Positions 1-11,859 of a DNA stretch of 64,000 bases are shown in pieces. Source of the DNA: Sycobia sp. Sy_11 (taxonomy: Eukaryota; Arthropoda; Insecta; Hymenoptera; Epichrysomallidae); contig JACCIC010000052.1 in NCBI GenBank assembly GCA_018907035.1, positions 248,001-312,000 on the forward strand. Reading direction: 5' to 3'. The position numbers and the translations under genes are program-made. The notes beneath the pieces were generated by a model. That model was not told where the DNA came from, searched no databases, and was given only the letters and a program-made list of their open reading frames with translations. Position 1 is the stretch's first letter; every line of letters begins with the position of its first letter.

Positions 1-1240
1 TAAAGCATCTCTAAATTAATCCAAATTAATCCAAACAATCTAACTTTATTTGGTCCTTGATGAATTTCAATATACCTTAAAATTTTACGTTCTCATAAAG
101 TTAAAAAAGCAGTTGAATTAAGTGTATTTATACATTTTCAATTGTACATAAAAAAACAATATTATTTAAATTCTAAATGTATTCTTAACTTCGAAATTGA
201 ATATACTTATCTGTCAAAATAATAATTGAATTCAAAAATAATTAAATTATTTTATATAGAAAAATATCATGCGGTGAACAACAGAGAAAACTGGAGGAGC
301 AATATAGAAGCTGGAGTAGGAGAGAATATAGGGAAAGGAAAAGAGGGGAATGAAAACGCTAATGAACAACCAGAAATATAGGAGGGGATGAAGCTTTACA
401 ACAATTAAGTTAAACTATAACTATTAAATGTGATGTCACAGAGGAGCCAATACACAATGAAATCCATTGGTGCAAGTGGTACACCAAATTGAAGGTGAAG
501 AGAAGAGAGATATGGCAATGAAACGGACAGGAATTGAAGTGGGAGGAATAGCTAAATATACAAGTTGTGGATAATGAGGAGCTAATTTAAGCTACTGAAT
601 AGGTCGAGAACTATATACCTTCTGAAAAGAAAGCAAGACTCAACTGAATTCCCACAGTAGAATAAAAGATAAAATTCTGTACCTCGCAAAAAATTTTTTA
701 TCTCCTGTGTCTGTCGAATGGATCTAGCCACACTTAACACAATTTCTGAGAGTGAATTCCTACTGAGAAAGAAATATACGGAGTTATAGAAAGATCATCA
801 GGACATGATGACTGTTCTGAAGTAGGTGAGCACTAGATAGGGTATGAAAATCTTTGCCCAGCAGGATGAGAGCTTTCAAATATTTCTAGCACAAAAATAT
901 GAAAGCAATATTTAAAGACCAAAAATTTTTCACGAATCTTTCTAGCAGTTAATAAGTAATAAGTCTATTAGACTTTATTACTATATATAATATCAAGGTG
1001 AAAGTTCTTTTGAGTTTATTTACTTCTTTTTCTGAAATAAAATACGTGGATGTCTTATTTTTTCTTTAATATTTATTAGTATTTATTTCATGAATCAATA
1101 ATATTATCATCTTAATAAAATATTTTCTTATTTTGTTTAATCTATTATCATTATATTCCACTTTTTATTCATATATAAACAAATAAATAATTTTTAAATT
1201 TAACATAAATCATATTCCATATATTTTAAATTAATAAAAC
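1..1240. other. AT-rich DNA without recognised gene
   Basis: No open frame that I can assign lies here. A purine-rich stretch at about 280-700 interrupts otherwise AT-rich sequence and could be an old transposon remnant, but no protein motif was seen on either strand. Confidence 0.5.
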
Positions 1241-1247
1241 TTTTTTT

Positions 1248-1858
1248 TATTGGTCTTACAGTCCAATCAATTTCATCCAAAAATAAAATAAAATAAAAAT
1301 AAAAATAAAATAAAAATAAAAAATAAAAATAATAATAAAAAATAAAAAATAAGAAATAAAAATAATAAAATAAAAATAAAAATTAAAAATAAAAATTAAA
1401 TTAAAAATTAAATTAAAATGATAATGACAGTCAGACTGTCCTTATCAGTCCCTGATGAGGAGCCGTAGCGAGCTCGAAACGTTGGACAAGTCTTCAATTA
1501 GGTAAGGGTGTTGGGGACAGTCAGACTGCACTTTACTAACAAAGAATTTTTTCAGCTAATATTTTATTTTCAGATTAGTCTACGGGGGTGAATGTAAACA
1601 AGGACAGTCTGACTGTCATTATCATTTTAATTTAATTTTTAATTTAATTTTTATTTTTAATTTTTATTTTTTATTTTTATAATTTTTTATTTTTATTTCT
1701 TATTTTTTATTTTTTATTATTATTTTTATTTTTTATTTTTATTTTATTTTTATTTTTATTTTATTTTATTTTTGGATGAAATTGATTGGACTGTAAGACC
1801 AATAAAAAAATATTTATTAATTTGTATATGGGTAGTCGACAGAAGTACAATTCAATTG
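1248..1858. mobile_element. Penelope-like element remnant, fold-back form
   Basis: The right part (about 1441-1858, plus strand) matches the terminal repeat of the intact Penelope element at 47.5-50.9 kb: hammerhead-like core, intron-like block with TACTAAC, palindrome, long ATTTT-type tract and the tail ATTGGACTGTAAGACCAAT. The left part (about 1248-1440) is the same tail and AT tract in reverse complement, so the locus is a large inverted repeat around the hammerhead and intron block. No coding sequence is present. Fold-back ends are known for Penelope in Drosophila virilis. The copy abuts the end of the integrase remnant that begins at about 1860. Confidence 0.85.
1448..1487 (+). ncRNA. 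Hammerhead-ribozyme-like core of Penelope terminal repeat
   Basis: GTCC, then CTGATGA, a short arm GAGC with loop and GCTC, then GAAAC, then GTTGGAC. GTCC and GGAC pair as stem I; CTGATGA and GAAA are the hammerhead core boxes. Stem III is only the self-complementary ACGT. Activity is untested. Confidence 0.6.
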
Positions 1859-1859
1859 T

Positions 1860-2695
1860 TTCCATGTATTTTATTTTTATCTATCCAACTATTATGATCG
1901 CCATTAAAACCTAATGATTTAACATATACGCGATTACCAATTTTTTTTCAGTACTTTCTGTTACTCAATAAAGTTCAAAATACGTAGCCTTTTGAATTTC
2001 AGTTTAATAAAACTATCAGAAATAGGTTTGTCATCATAATCTCTATTGCCATAAGTTGTTCGATTCGTTTTTACGACGAATATATAACGAATATAAATAC
2101 GGTAACGTTCCACTTAGAAAATTCTTCTTCATCCCTTTTCTATTTGCAAGGGTTACACTTTTAGATTCAATCCCTATTGTTCGATGTTTTCTTGAGTTGT
2201 ACACTTTGACTAAAACTCCCAGAATATCTATCCATTTATAGTTTCCTTGATTGCTGAATTGAATCTATATGGCATTTTTTAATATCCTGGGAAAACGTTC
2301 GCATACGCTTGCATAATGATTACTATACGAAGAGTATAGATTTGTTTTATACTTTTTCATGTGATTCTATAAGCGAGAAATGTAAAATTCTTTTCCTTGA
2401 ACAGTTTATAAATTAGATTCTACTCGTCCTTGTTCCAATATTTAATTCATAACTAATAACATTTCCATGCTTTAACTTCAGTGGAATAGTCCATCCAAAT
2501 TTTGAAAATTTATCAATAACAGTAATTAAGAAGTGAATCCCTTTATTTTCCTTATAGTAAGGAATCATTTTTACAAGATCATTTTGTTATGTCTCGTCTA
2601 TTCTATGTATAACATAATTTTTTCGCTGAATTCTGTGTCAAACTGGTTTGTGCAGCTCGTCCACTACTTTTTCACGATTCATTTTTTTATTTACT
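1860..2695 (-). pseudogene. Maverick/Polinton-type integrase with chromodomain, decayed
   Basis: Read on the minus strand from an ATG at about 2682, the broken frame gives REKVVDELHKPV, then NDLVKMIPYYKENKG, HFLITVIDKFSKFGWTIPLK, QGKEFY, ICERF-like SVCERF, QGNYKWID and HRTIG, ending in a chromodomain-like YVKSLGF..HNSWID. This order and wording is that of the retroviral-type integrases of Maverick/Polinton DNA transposons, which end in a chromodomain. Several stops and frame changes make it non-functional. The catalytic Asp of VIDKFSK is kept; the second Asp, expected just before QGKEF, is lost (TVQGKEF). The frame stops next to the Penelope remnant at 1858. Family assignment is from remembered motifs. 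Confidence 0.7.
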
Positions 2696-3244
2696 GTTAT
2701 TTACTTCTATAATTTTATAGTTCAATTTGTGTATTGACAAGATCAATTTTATGTTTTTGATATAGGTTGAGAAGGGATTTCAATTGAGGTTCCACTATCG
2801 ATTGGAATGATGGTAGTTCTGCTCCTTACTTTTAAGTGAATAGAGATATTATAATTGTCATAAAGATATTTCAATTAAGATTCTATTTTCCTCTTGTATT
2901 GTTTGTATTTCTGACCATTGCTATAGAGATACTTTTTTTTCCATCCTCGATTAATTTTTTTTAACTTTTTTAACATTTTAATCAACTAATTTAAGAACTG
3001 CATCAATCTGGACTGGTGAATAATCTATTTCATTCTGCAAGTTTTCATTATAAGATCATTATGGTCTTCAGTGGCATTTACAACATTACACAGCTATTTA
3101 GCTTTTATATCAAAACTACCAGCTACTGTAACATTGAAACCGTTGCCTGGAGGACCTCGATTACCTTCGAAATTTCGTGCCCTCAAAATTTCTTTCAAAC
3201 AATTCAAGGCTCATACCACTAATGATTAGCGAAAAAGTGAGTAG

Positions 3245-3247
<3 letters not shown>

Positions 3248-3300
<53 letters not shown>
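3248..3300. repeat. (TA)n microsatellite
   Basis: Uninterrupted TA dinucleotide tract. Short open frames crossing it are repeat artefacts. Confidence 0.95.
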
Positions 3301-3301
<1 letters not shown>

Positions 3302-3304
3302 TCT

Positions 3305-3425
3305 ATTGCACGTTGTTCTTCAACAATTGATTGTATTTCATTGCTGTGATTGTTCTTTATAGCTGATCGCTCAGCATTTTATAATCTAAGTCGTTCGACC
3401 AATTCATTGAGATCATCTCAGTATA
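3305..3425 (-). pseudogene. Possible further Maverick-linked coding remnant
   Basis: The minus strand reads DDLNELVERLRL, one stop, then NAERSAIKNNHSNEIQSIVEEQRAIE in two parts. It looks like a degraded coding sequence, helical and acidic, and lies upstream of the integrase remnant in the same direction. I recall similar strings near Maverick genes, but this is weak. Confidence 0.3.
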
Positions 3426-3699
3426 TCAAATTTATTGATGAATTTTTTTGATATTTTATATGTAGGCATTCGAATTCCTTCTTTTTGATAATTACTACTG
3501 CTGCAAAACATTGCTGCACATAATATTGAATATTTTCTAAACCTCGATAACCGTATAGACTCATCTTTACTATGTTTTTTCCGACAAGCACGTGTTGCGT
3601 CGAGAAGGTTGCGATAATTTTCACCATTTAATGATCTTGTTATTGTATCATTCGAGTATTTTTTTGAAGAGATAGTCAATGAGTCCATTACTTTTCATA

Positions 3700-5600
3700 T
3701 AGGACAAAGCTCTATTTTTATTATTTTTTTATAAAATTCAATTCAAAAATCGTCAACTATTTAGACCTCCGTTATTTCTCACTCTGTATAGATTATCGAT
3801 TGTGCTATCACTTTTATTTAATAATGATGAAACATATGTTGTATCATTTTCTCCACGCATAGGTTGAAATGTTCAATGCATTAATGAATTATCCAATGAA
3901 GCAAAGTCATAGTCGAATACGTAATATTTTAAGCAAGCTGATCGACTATTGTCATTTATCATAAAACTTTATTGCTTGTTCGATTTAGATGATATTTTTA
4001 TGTTAGCTTTATTCGAAATGTGATTAAAAGATGGAGAGTTTTCATTTTTTAATCCAAAAAGTTTTTCAAGCGGATTAATAACTGGTTTCAATGTCTTCTT
4101 TACAACGTTTTCGAGATTCTCATTCTCTCTTGCTTCATCAAAGTATATTTTCTTTTAATAGACTTTCGAGCTTACAAAAACTCGATAAGGATATTGTTTT
4201 CTTTCTCAACGCCTCTTTTCCAGGAAAAAAAACTCTGGCGAAATACGTGCAGAAAAAAGGGCTCAAATGTACAAGGGGGGGGGGCTCAAAATAACGGTAA
4301 TCGGACTGTGGTGAGGAGAAAGGGTGGAGATATTTATTGGTCTATTAATTAATTTTCCGTTTTTTTGGTCTCTACTCCTAATTATCATGAAATATTGCGT
4401 AAGACTGATGGATTTGAATATAATATAATTGGAAGCTTTTTATGTCATACTTTTTCTGATGAAACCAGAATTTTTTTCTTAGACGAATTAAGACGTGAAT
4501 GCTTAACACGACTGAAATTTCCTGTCACAATATCCAACAATATGGTTACTCTTCAAAACCTTATTTTCAATGTGTAACAATATGTATATATCATAATCCA
4601 ATTTAGAAGACTAACTACGTACTGCATAATGCCAAATTCATGAAATTATTCTATCGATCTTACATTCCCAATATTTAAAAAAAGATAAAATTTGTTATGG
4701 GTAAAGGCAGATGTAAAACGAAAGGAGAATTATTTTCCCTGTCTGCAGACTTTGCTTGGTTTGAAAACATCGAGCTAAAATTCGTGCGTCTACAGGCATA
4801 CATTTGGAGTAGATGGGCTGTGCCAGTATGCCTTTGTACCACTCTGTCCATAGCTCTCTCTTCTCTTAATCTCGTTTTGTTTCACTTTATGGTAAAATAA
4901 AACTTTTTTACTGGTCGAGGCCAAATTTTTATATATGTCACACTTTCTTGCCTCCAAAACATCTGTTGCAAGGTCTTTTTCTATTTAAACATTCCATTAG
5001 ATACACGTAAATCAATTCTGTATAAATATCATACTATACAGACTCTCTATCGCAACCACAAAAATATGATGCGTCAGAAAAACACAAGAAAAGGAGTTTT
5101 TGTTTTCCGTATTAGGCATTACGGGACGCACTAATTTTGATCATAATCATTTATTACTACAAGCAGCAAGCAGCGGTTATACACCTACCTGCAAAATTCA
5201 ATATTTTTTATATTTTTCATGAATTCCTTTTTATACAAAATTAAATTTTCAATACTCAGTAATTTTTCTATATTTTCTATCAAAACCAGAAAATTTACTT
5301 TATAGTAGAAAATCTTCTACTCTATCAATTTCACATTCGCTTATTATATAGAAGTGTCTTCTTTAAAGCCTACTATATTTTTTGTAAGTAGTATACTATA
5401 GTATTTGTAAGAATCTGATCATATAAAACATGTTCATGAAGAAGATGAAAGAAAGGAACTGAATTGGAGTCTAGGTTTTTCATTTACTTTATGAAATTAT
5501 TATATTATTTTTTTAAATATTATATAATACAATCATTTGCTAGGAATTGCAATTGTTAATTTGTGTATACTTATACTTTACTGATATGTCGATTGTATTG
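3700..5600. other. AT-rich DNA without recognised gene
   Basis: Several frames of 60-70 codons occur on the plus strand (for example at 4091, 4365 and 4697). None shows a motif, and composition suggests chance frames or long-decayed transposon sequence. Confidence 0.45.
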
Positions 5601-5604
5601 AGAT

Positions 5605-5935
5605 AAATTAATAAATATTTCTATTGGTCTTACAGTCCAATTAAATAAATTAAAATTAATGTATAATAATAGCAATATATATTTATATCAATACTAATAC
5701 ATATCAATATATAATTAATTGAAAATTATAATGACAGTCAGACTGTCCTTGTTTAAAATCACCCCCGTAGATTAATCTGAAATAAAAATATATTAGTTGA
5801 AAAAATCCTTTATCAGTGAAGAATTAATTTAAATTAATTATTAAAATAATTAATTAACTCTTTATGTATATTAATTTATTTAATTGGACTGTTATACCAT
5901 AGAAATATTTATTAATATACTTATATACATTTGAA
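5605..5935. mobile_element. Penelope-like remnant, fold-back, alternative tail subfamily
   Basis: About 5610-5815 is a minus-strand terminal repeat piece: the tail reads as ATTGGTCTTACAGTCCAATT, followed by the GACAGTCAGACTGTC palindrome and the reverse of the ACGGGGGTGA and intron 3' region. About 5865-5930 repeats the tail on the plus strand. The AT tract matches the copy at 15.4-15.6 kb rather than the ATTTT-rich type. No coding sequence is present. Confidence 0.75.
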
Positions 5936-6648
5936 AATCAGATAAAGCTATCTTTGCCACCTGGTGATGAGTGAGTTATATCGAAATTATAATGATACGA
6001 TTCCTAAATATTTTTAAGGATGCTTTAAACATATTTGAGAATTATTTTTTAATTTTAATAGAATATTCAAAAAAAAGTCAGATATATTTTGAAGTGTATG
6101 CATATTTTGTTCTGTAAGGCAAGTATTCGGCGTGTTTCATTGCTTTAATTTAAAATAAATTGTATCGGACTAAATTTCTTTCAGTAGTTAATATCTTTAT
6201 TGAATATGAGTTGATAGTATTTACAATTATTTATTGTGAAGAAATTGTAACTATACTTTTGCCACTTAACAAAATCATAATTTCACATTATTCATTTTGA
6301 TTACAGAATTTTTTACAACCATTTATACTTTTTATAAAATACTAATTAATATAAAAAAGTTTTTTATAAGGTCCATAAATAAAGGTTATTTAGGAAAAAA
6401 CTATGGCATCAGTTTTTTTTTTTTATTTTTTTCGAATGATATAAATTGTTATTTATAGATGATTTACCCAAGTCTTTTCTGTTGGTTATTCTTCATAATT
6501 CTAACTCTTCTGTTTTTCTGCAAATTTCTTTTTCACATTCAACTACGGTAATAGCAATCAAAATGCAACTCATAAGAATATTTTACTAATACGGATACGT
6601 TTTATAAAATAGATATTTTTAAATGATATTTAAAGTTTTATTTTAAAA

Positions 6649-6682
<34 letters not shown>

Positions 6683-6694
6683 CACTATATAAAT

Positions 6695-7070
6695 TAATAA
6701 ATTATATAATATTTCAGAATATCAGAATATAAGGTTTAGTTTAGTCCCTGATGAGGAGCCGTAGCGAGCTCGAAACGTTGGACAGATCTTCAATTAGGTA
6801 AGGGTGTTGGGGACAATCAGACTGCACTTTACTAACAAAAATTTGTTCAGCTAATATTTTATTTTCAGATTAGTCTACGGGGGTGACTGTATACAAGGAC
6901 AGTCTGACTGTCATTATAATTTTAATTTAATTTTTAATTTAATTTTTATTTTTAATTTTTATTTTATTTTTATTTTTATTTTTATTTTTAGATTGAATTG
7001 ATTGGACGGTAAGACCAATAAAAAAATATTTATTAATTTGTATATGGGCAGTCCACATAAGTACAATTAA
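6695..7070 (+). mobile_element. Penelope-like element, terminal-repeat-only copy with 16-bp target duplication
   Basis: Hammerhead-like core, intron-like block, palindrome, ATTTT tract and tail are present; there is no ORF. The sequence ATTGCACTATATAAAT occurs on both sides, at 6679-6694 and 7071-7086, and once in the opposite arm near 8575, which therefore preserves the pre-insertion state. This is a clear insertion of a short Penelope copy into an older repeat. Confidence 0.88.
6744..6783 (+). ncRNA. Hammerhead-ribozyme-like core
   Basis: Same core as at 1448-1487, with GTCC/GGAC stem I, CTGATGA and GAAAC intact. After GGAC the sequence is AGATCTTC instead of AAGTCTTC. Confidence 0.6.
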
Positions 7071-7494
7071 ATTGCACTATATAAATAATATGCATGAATG
7101 CTTTTATTGATAATTAATAGCAGCCAAAAATCACAACACTAGTTTAAAATAAATATCTAAGTAAAATGCAATTCACTTAATATTATCATTAGATTCTTTT
7201 AGTACTGTTGATTCAGTGGATATAAATACAATTCGTTGGCGTGAAACGAACGTCAATGAATTTTAACCATACAATTTCCCCAATTGTCCCACTTTTATCT
7301 CACAGCTAAATTTCATTTTTCTCAAAGGTTTGGAAATTGATTCTTTATTTTAAGAATAATTGAATGATTGTTTTCATAGCTATAGTTTTTTATTATATGT
7401 ATCTATTCACACATCATCCTTGATAATTAAATAATAATTCTCTGTCAAATTGAGCAATAAGTATCACTAATATTAAACAAACGAGTTACTGACT

Positions 7495-7835
7495 ATTATA
7501 ATTTAATTGTACTTTTGTCGACTGCTTATATAAAAATTAATAAATATTTTTTCATTGGTCTTACAGTCCAATCAAATCAATCGAAAACAATACGTAACAA
7601 TAACAATACACAAAAATAATAAAAATAAAAATTAAATTAACAATTATAATGACGAGCTCACTACGGCTCCTCATTCGGGACTAAACTAAACTAAACAGTT
7701 TAGTTTATAAAATTAAATCATTATAATTTTTAATTATTTAATTATTTAATTTAATATGTATTGATATTGTTACGTATTGTTTTCGATTGATTTGATTGGA
7801 CTGTAAGACCAATGAAAAATATTTATTAATTTACT
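7495..7835. mobile_element. Penelope-like remnant, fold-back, at centre of the inverted duplication
   Basis: The left half (about 7540-7682) is a minus-strand tail, AT tract and part of a hammerhead core; the right half (about 7690-7835) is a plus-strand AT tract and tail. The reversed core (7651-7682) stops at GAGCTC before GAAA. The junction carries repeated GTTTAG/CTAAAC. Both halves end in ATTGG..CCAAT and AATATTTATTAATTT. Confidence 0.75.
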
Positions 7836-8059
7836 TACTATTAGTTTGCAATAATAACTAATGAATATAATTTGAATTTAAATATACAATATAATTTAAA
7901 TTTAAATATATTCTGTTAAATATACAAGAATCCGTAATTTTTGTAAATTTATGAATAAATTGTCATATGTATATTTTGTCAGAACTAGCATTTCATTGCA
8001 AAAAATTATTCACAGTAGAGGATTATAAATTCAAATTATCATTATTTAGTTATCATTGC

Positions 8060-8930
8060 ACAATTATATTAAGTTCATTTAATGTTAGTAATACTTATTG
8101 CTAAATTTAACAGGGAACTGTCATTGCTAACATTAAATTTATACGTTTTTACATGTTTTGTTATGGCTTATGTAAATATATGCATGTTGTAAAGAGCTAT
8201 AGTGATGAAAGCAGTGATTCAAGTCTTCTTAAAATAAAGAATAAATTTCGAATCCTTTGGAAAAAATTAAATTTAGCCGCGAGGCAAGAGAAATCTCCCG
8301 AGGGATCTAGTCAGTACCTAAATTGGAGGAATTGTATGGTCATATTTCATTGACAGTTGCACGCCTGCAAATTGTAACTACATCAACTAAATTAACAATT
8401 CTAAAAAAACCTAATAATCTGTTATTAAATTTGTTACATATTGATAGAATGAAAACAGAAAGATGTCGGATAGATATAGATAATTTGCATTAGAATTAAA
8501 AATTTATTTTAAAATCGTGTTCTGATTTTTGGTGGATATTCATCATTAATAAAAACATTTATAAATATTGTTCATATAGTGCAATATAGTATATAACAAT
8601 TTTAATAAAACTATAATACAAGTTAATAAAATTATAATAAAACTTTAAATATTATTAAAAATATCTATTTAACAAGAAGTTTCCATATTAGTAAAATATT
8701 CTTATGGGTTAAATTATGATCCCTATTACTGTAGTTGAATGTAAAAAAGAAATATAATTACAATTTATTGAAAATAAATAATTTTAAATAGTATCAACTA
8801 ATATTATATAATAATATTTACTACTGAAAGAAATTTAGTCTGATACAATTTACTTTAAATCAAAACGATGAAACACGCCGAATACTTCACTATCAGAACA
8901 AAATATGTATACATTTCAAAATATACCTAA
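8060..8930 (-). repeat. Right arm of large ancient inverted duplication
   Basis: Reverse complement of the left arm at 6078-7480, without the Penelope insertion. It contains a 66-codon plus-strand frame at 8153-8353 that I do not recognise; its counterpart in the other arm is not open, so it is probably not a gene. Confidence 0.8.
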
Positions 8931-8989
8931 ATTGTTTCTATTCCAAGTCAAACTGTTTGACTTATCGATTGTTTCTATTTTTAATTCAC

Positions 8990-9033
8990 CTGAAGAGGTC
9001 GACGATACCTGTCGACAAAACGTTATGCAAGTA
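8990..9033 (+). ncRNA. Diverged hammerhead-like motif of another Penelope lineage (weak)
   Basis: CACCTGAAGAGG, a GTCGAC...GTCGAC stem, then AAAACGTT. The layout resembles a hammerhead with CTGAAGA and AAAA in place of CTGATGA and GAAA, as seen at Penelope ends. The changed core box would impair cleavage. Confidence 0.35.
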
Positions 9034-9082
9034 AAAACACATTGCATTTTATTTAATCCATACTAGATAAAAAATCAGAATC

Positions 9083-9146
9083 GTTTTGCACGTCGTGCGC
9101 TCCCGAACGTTGCTTGAACTTAACTAACTGCGCCACAGGAGCTGTA
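9083..9146 (-). other. tRNA-like head, possible SINE or tRNA pseudogene
   Basis: The minus strand reads GCTCCTGTGGCGCAGTTAG, close to the 5' end and A box of a tRNA, followed about 25 bases on by GTTCGGGAGC, a poor B-box match. No full cloverleaf was found by eye. It may be a tRNA-derived SINE head. Confidence 0.3.
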
Positions 9147-9394
9147 GGTAACACATTGACGACAAAAGATATTATTCATGTGCAGGTACATTCCTGTTAG
9201 AAGCTACTGGTTCACACACGTACGTACTTACCACCTATAATGCGCCTAATTACCTGCCTCGTTTAGGCAAAATCTCGGGGTTTCCCCCGCATTAAATTTC
9301 TAACATTCAAATTATATATAATATTAGTCTATCAATACAAATGATACTATATAATTAACACTTTTATAGATAATTGGTTCAAAATTTAACTTAT

Positions 9395-10234
9395 TTAATA
9401 CAATATTTTCTCATTTTTCCATTACCAAATTAGCAATGACTAGTGATAAAGGTAATTCCATTGGACAACCATATCTTTGTTCATAAAAATTATTTTGAAA
9501 AGAAAAAATTATGTTATTAAAAACTAAATTTATTACTTTAATAAATTCATCTTTTGTTAAATTTGTGTATACTAATTTCTGTCCATTTTTCTTCTATAAA
9601 TTTCATAAATAAATCTTTTTTTATTTATTTATGCAGTTTTAATCTCTTAAAAGAGATTATTCTGCTAATAAATAAATCTAATGGTATATTGGTAAATAAA
9701 GATACTACATCCAATGAAATTATCCTATAATTATTCGGAATATTAATATCTTTAATTGCTTCATAAAAACTCCAACTATCTTTAACGTAAGAGTTGGTTT
9801 TTCCAACGATCTTAAATAATATATTTGATAAAAAATCTTGTAATATGTATGTTGGAAAATTAATTTATCATATTATTATTCTATAGCTCAACTGCTCTTC
9901 GCCAATTTTGGGAACCTCGTTACATTTAGTATTTTGATTAACATTTTTTTTTTCATTAACATAATTTCAATAACATAAGTCCCATTTTCACATTTTAAAT
10001 GTTTAAACGAAACGTGAATAATCTAAGATTTATTTTTGTAATCTTCTACTAATTCTTTCAATTTATTTTGTAGTCTATTAATATGAAGATTCTCAAATTT
10101 TTTGTAAGTATGAAATATAACATTTGTGTTCTCTTTTAAGAAATGCTTGGCTGTTTTGCGTTCATTTATAATGTTACTATTTAAATGAATTTGAAATCTA
10201 TTTTCGTTTTTCAAATTATTAATAACCTCCACTA
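9395..10234 (-). pseudogene. Penelope-like reverse transcriptase, decayed
   Basis: The minus strand carries pieces collinear with the intact Penelope RT at 48.0-50.5 kb: INNLKNENRF..LNSN, AKHFLKENTNVIF, LQNKLKELVEDYKNK, LKCENGT and, nearest 9400, FYEQRYGCPM followed by LPLSLVIANLVM. The YVDD region and the GIY-YIG domain are absent, so it is truncated at its C-terminal side near 9400. A segment between NVIF and the LQNKLKEL block is also missing. At its N-terminal side it is cut by the mariner at 10235. It is more diverged than the terminal-repeat copies nearby. Confidence 0.8.
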
Positions 10235-11060
10235 ATAAGTGTACAACTATGCTTCTGACGTTTCGCAATAGTTTTTATATGAAGCAATTTTTTTTGCAAT
10301 ATTTTAATATGAAGAAATCTACGACTGAGGCTCATCGAATGCTCTCAAGTACCTATGGTAAGGCCGCTATATGTGAATGAACATGCCAAGAATATTTTTA
10401 ACGCTACCAAAACGGCGATGTTCACGTCGAAGACCAGTATAGCAGTGGAAGAGAGAAGGTTGAAGCCGAGAGATTTTGAACGGTGTTTGTTTGCTTGTGA
10501 ACAGCTGCTTTCAAGGCAAAGATGGAACGGATTTTTGCGTTGTGACCGAGGACGAAAAATGGATTAATTACGATAATCCCAAGTACAGAAAATCATGGAG
10601 ATATTCCAGCCATACTCTCACTTCGCGGGCTAAACCGAATATTCATGGTTCCAAGACCATCCTCAATATTTAATGAGATCAGCGCAGCGTACTGTATTGT
10701 AAGTTATTAACACTGACAGAAATAATTACAGGCGATTGTTATCGACCCAAATTCATATGCTTGAGCCAAGCATTGGAAGACAAACGACCGGAATACAAGG
10801 ATGGACATGAAAAAGTTATTTTCCAGCATGACAATGCTGGACATCATCTCACGAAAGTGGTGAAGACATACTTGGAATCATTAAAATGGGAAGTACTATC
10901 CCACCCATCATATTCTCCAGACGTTGCTCCTTCAGATTATCACTTGTTTCGCTGAATGAAACACGTTTTGGCTGACCAGCATTTTCGGTCCTATGAAAAA
11001 GTAAAAAATTAAATCGATTCGTGATTCGCTTCAAAAGATGACCAGTTTTTTCAACCAGTT
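10235..11060 (+). pseudogene. Mauritiana-type mariner transposase, decayed
   Basis: It begins with a mariner-like end AAGTGTACAACTATGCTTC. The plus strand then gives, in shifting frames, KKSTTEAHRML, TEDEKWINYDNPKYRKSW, KPNIHGSK, FQHDNAGHH, WEVLSHPSYSPDVAPSDYHL and LADQHF. These are the helix-turn-helix and DD34D parts of a Mos1-like transposase. First (EDEKW), second (HDN) and third (SDYH) acidic residues remain, but frameshifts and stops break the gene and much of the DNA-binding part is missing. No matching right inverted repeat was found. It inserted into the Penelope RT remnant. Confidence 0.8.
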
Positions 11061-11850
11061 TGTTATTTATTATAATAACAATATAATAAATAATTATATA
11101 ATTATATATTAGAATAACAATAAGGAACAGAGAGTAGAAAAACCTGTTGACGTTGGAAACATTAAATTTAAGTAGGAGTTATCTGAGAAAAAATGAAATA
11201 TAATAATGATGCTTGACCCTACCAAATGTTAAAAGGAAATGATTATATTGAAATAGAACAGATGAAAATAAACAGATCAAAATTAACAAGAGATTAAAGA
11301 ATTAGATGTTCAATATATAAGAAGAATGAAATCACATACAAAACCTTGTCATTAAGATGAATATTAGAAAAATTCTAAGAGTGAGTGTTGGAAATTTCCT
11401 TAATTGAATCAAAACAGAAAGAAAGCATCGATTGTTGATTGTGATTAACTAAGAAATTGCAGCACTAATCGAATAAAAACATCAAAATAAGTTCTGAAGG
11501 TTTTGTTTGGTGTATTTAGTACTTCTTGTTGTGTTGATGATGTCAACTATATAAATAATTGTTTGTTTATCCTCCTATTTTCCCATAAACTACATGAAAA
11601 TTAAAATAGCAAATTTCTTGGTTTGAAGTCAGTTTCAACGCTGTGTGAAATTTTTACAAGAAGAAAAAATTAATATTTACAAGAAGAATATTTACAAGAA
11701 GAAGAAAGGGAATGATTAAATATGAAGAATTTATTTTCATCAGATGTAAATTAGTGATACTAAATTTAGTTTTAGTAAAGAAACAATTAATATAAATTTA
11801 GTGTTTGGTTAATCCTTATTTTTTATCATCATTGGTAGTGCCTTAGGCTA
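11061..11850. other. No recognised feature
   Basis: AT-rich sequence; no motif or repeat match was seen on either strand. Confidence 0.4.
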
Positions 11851-11859
11851 ATCCGGGTT

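Larger units (their letters stand above)
6078..7480 (+). repeat. Left arm of large ancient inverted duplication
   Basis: This arm, apart from the Penelope insertion at 6695-7070, matches the reverse complement of 8060-8930 across its length with many substitutions. Good anchors are TATTCGGCGTGTTTCAT near 6130, CATAAGAATATTTTACTAAT near 6570, and CCATACAATT near 7270. Similarity looks moderate by eye, so the duplication is old. The source sequence is not identified. Confidence 0.8.

Noticed and set aside
1280..1440. Repeated AAAAT/ATTTT units as a possible CRISPR-like or satellite array
   Set aside because: They are the slipped AT tract of Penelope tails, with no regular repeat-spacer structure; the genome is eukaryotic.
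8153..8353. 66-codon plus-strand frame
   Set aside because: The matching part of the other inverted arm is not open, so there is no sign of coding constraint.
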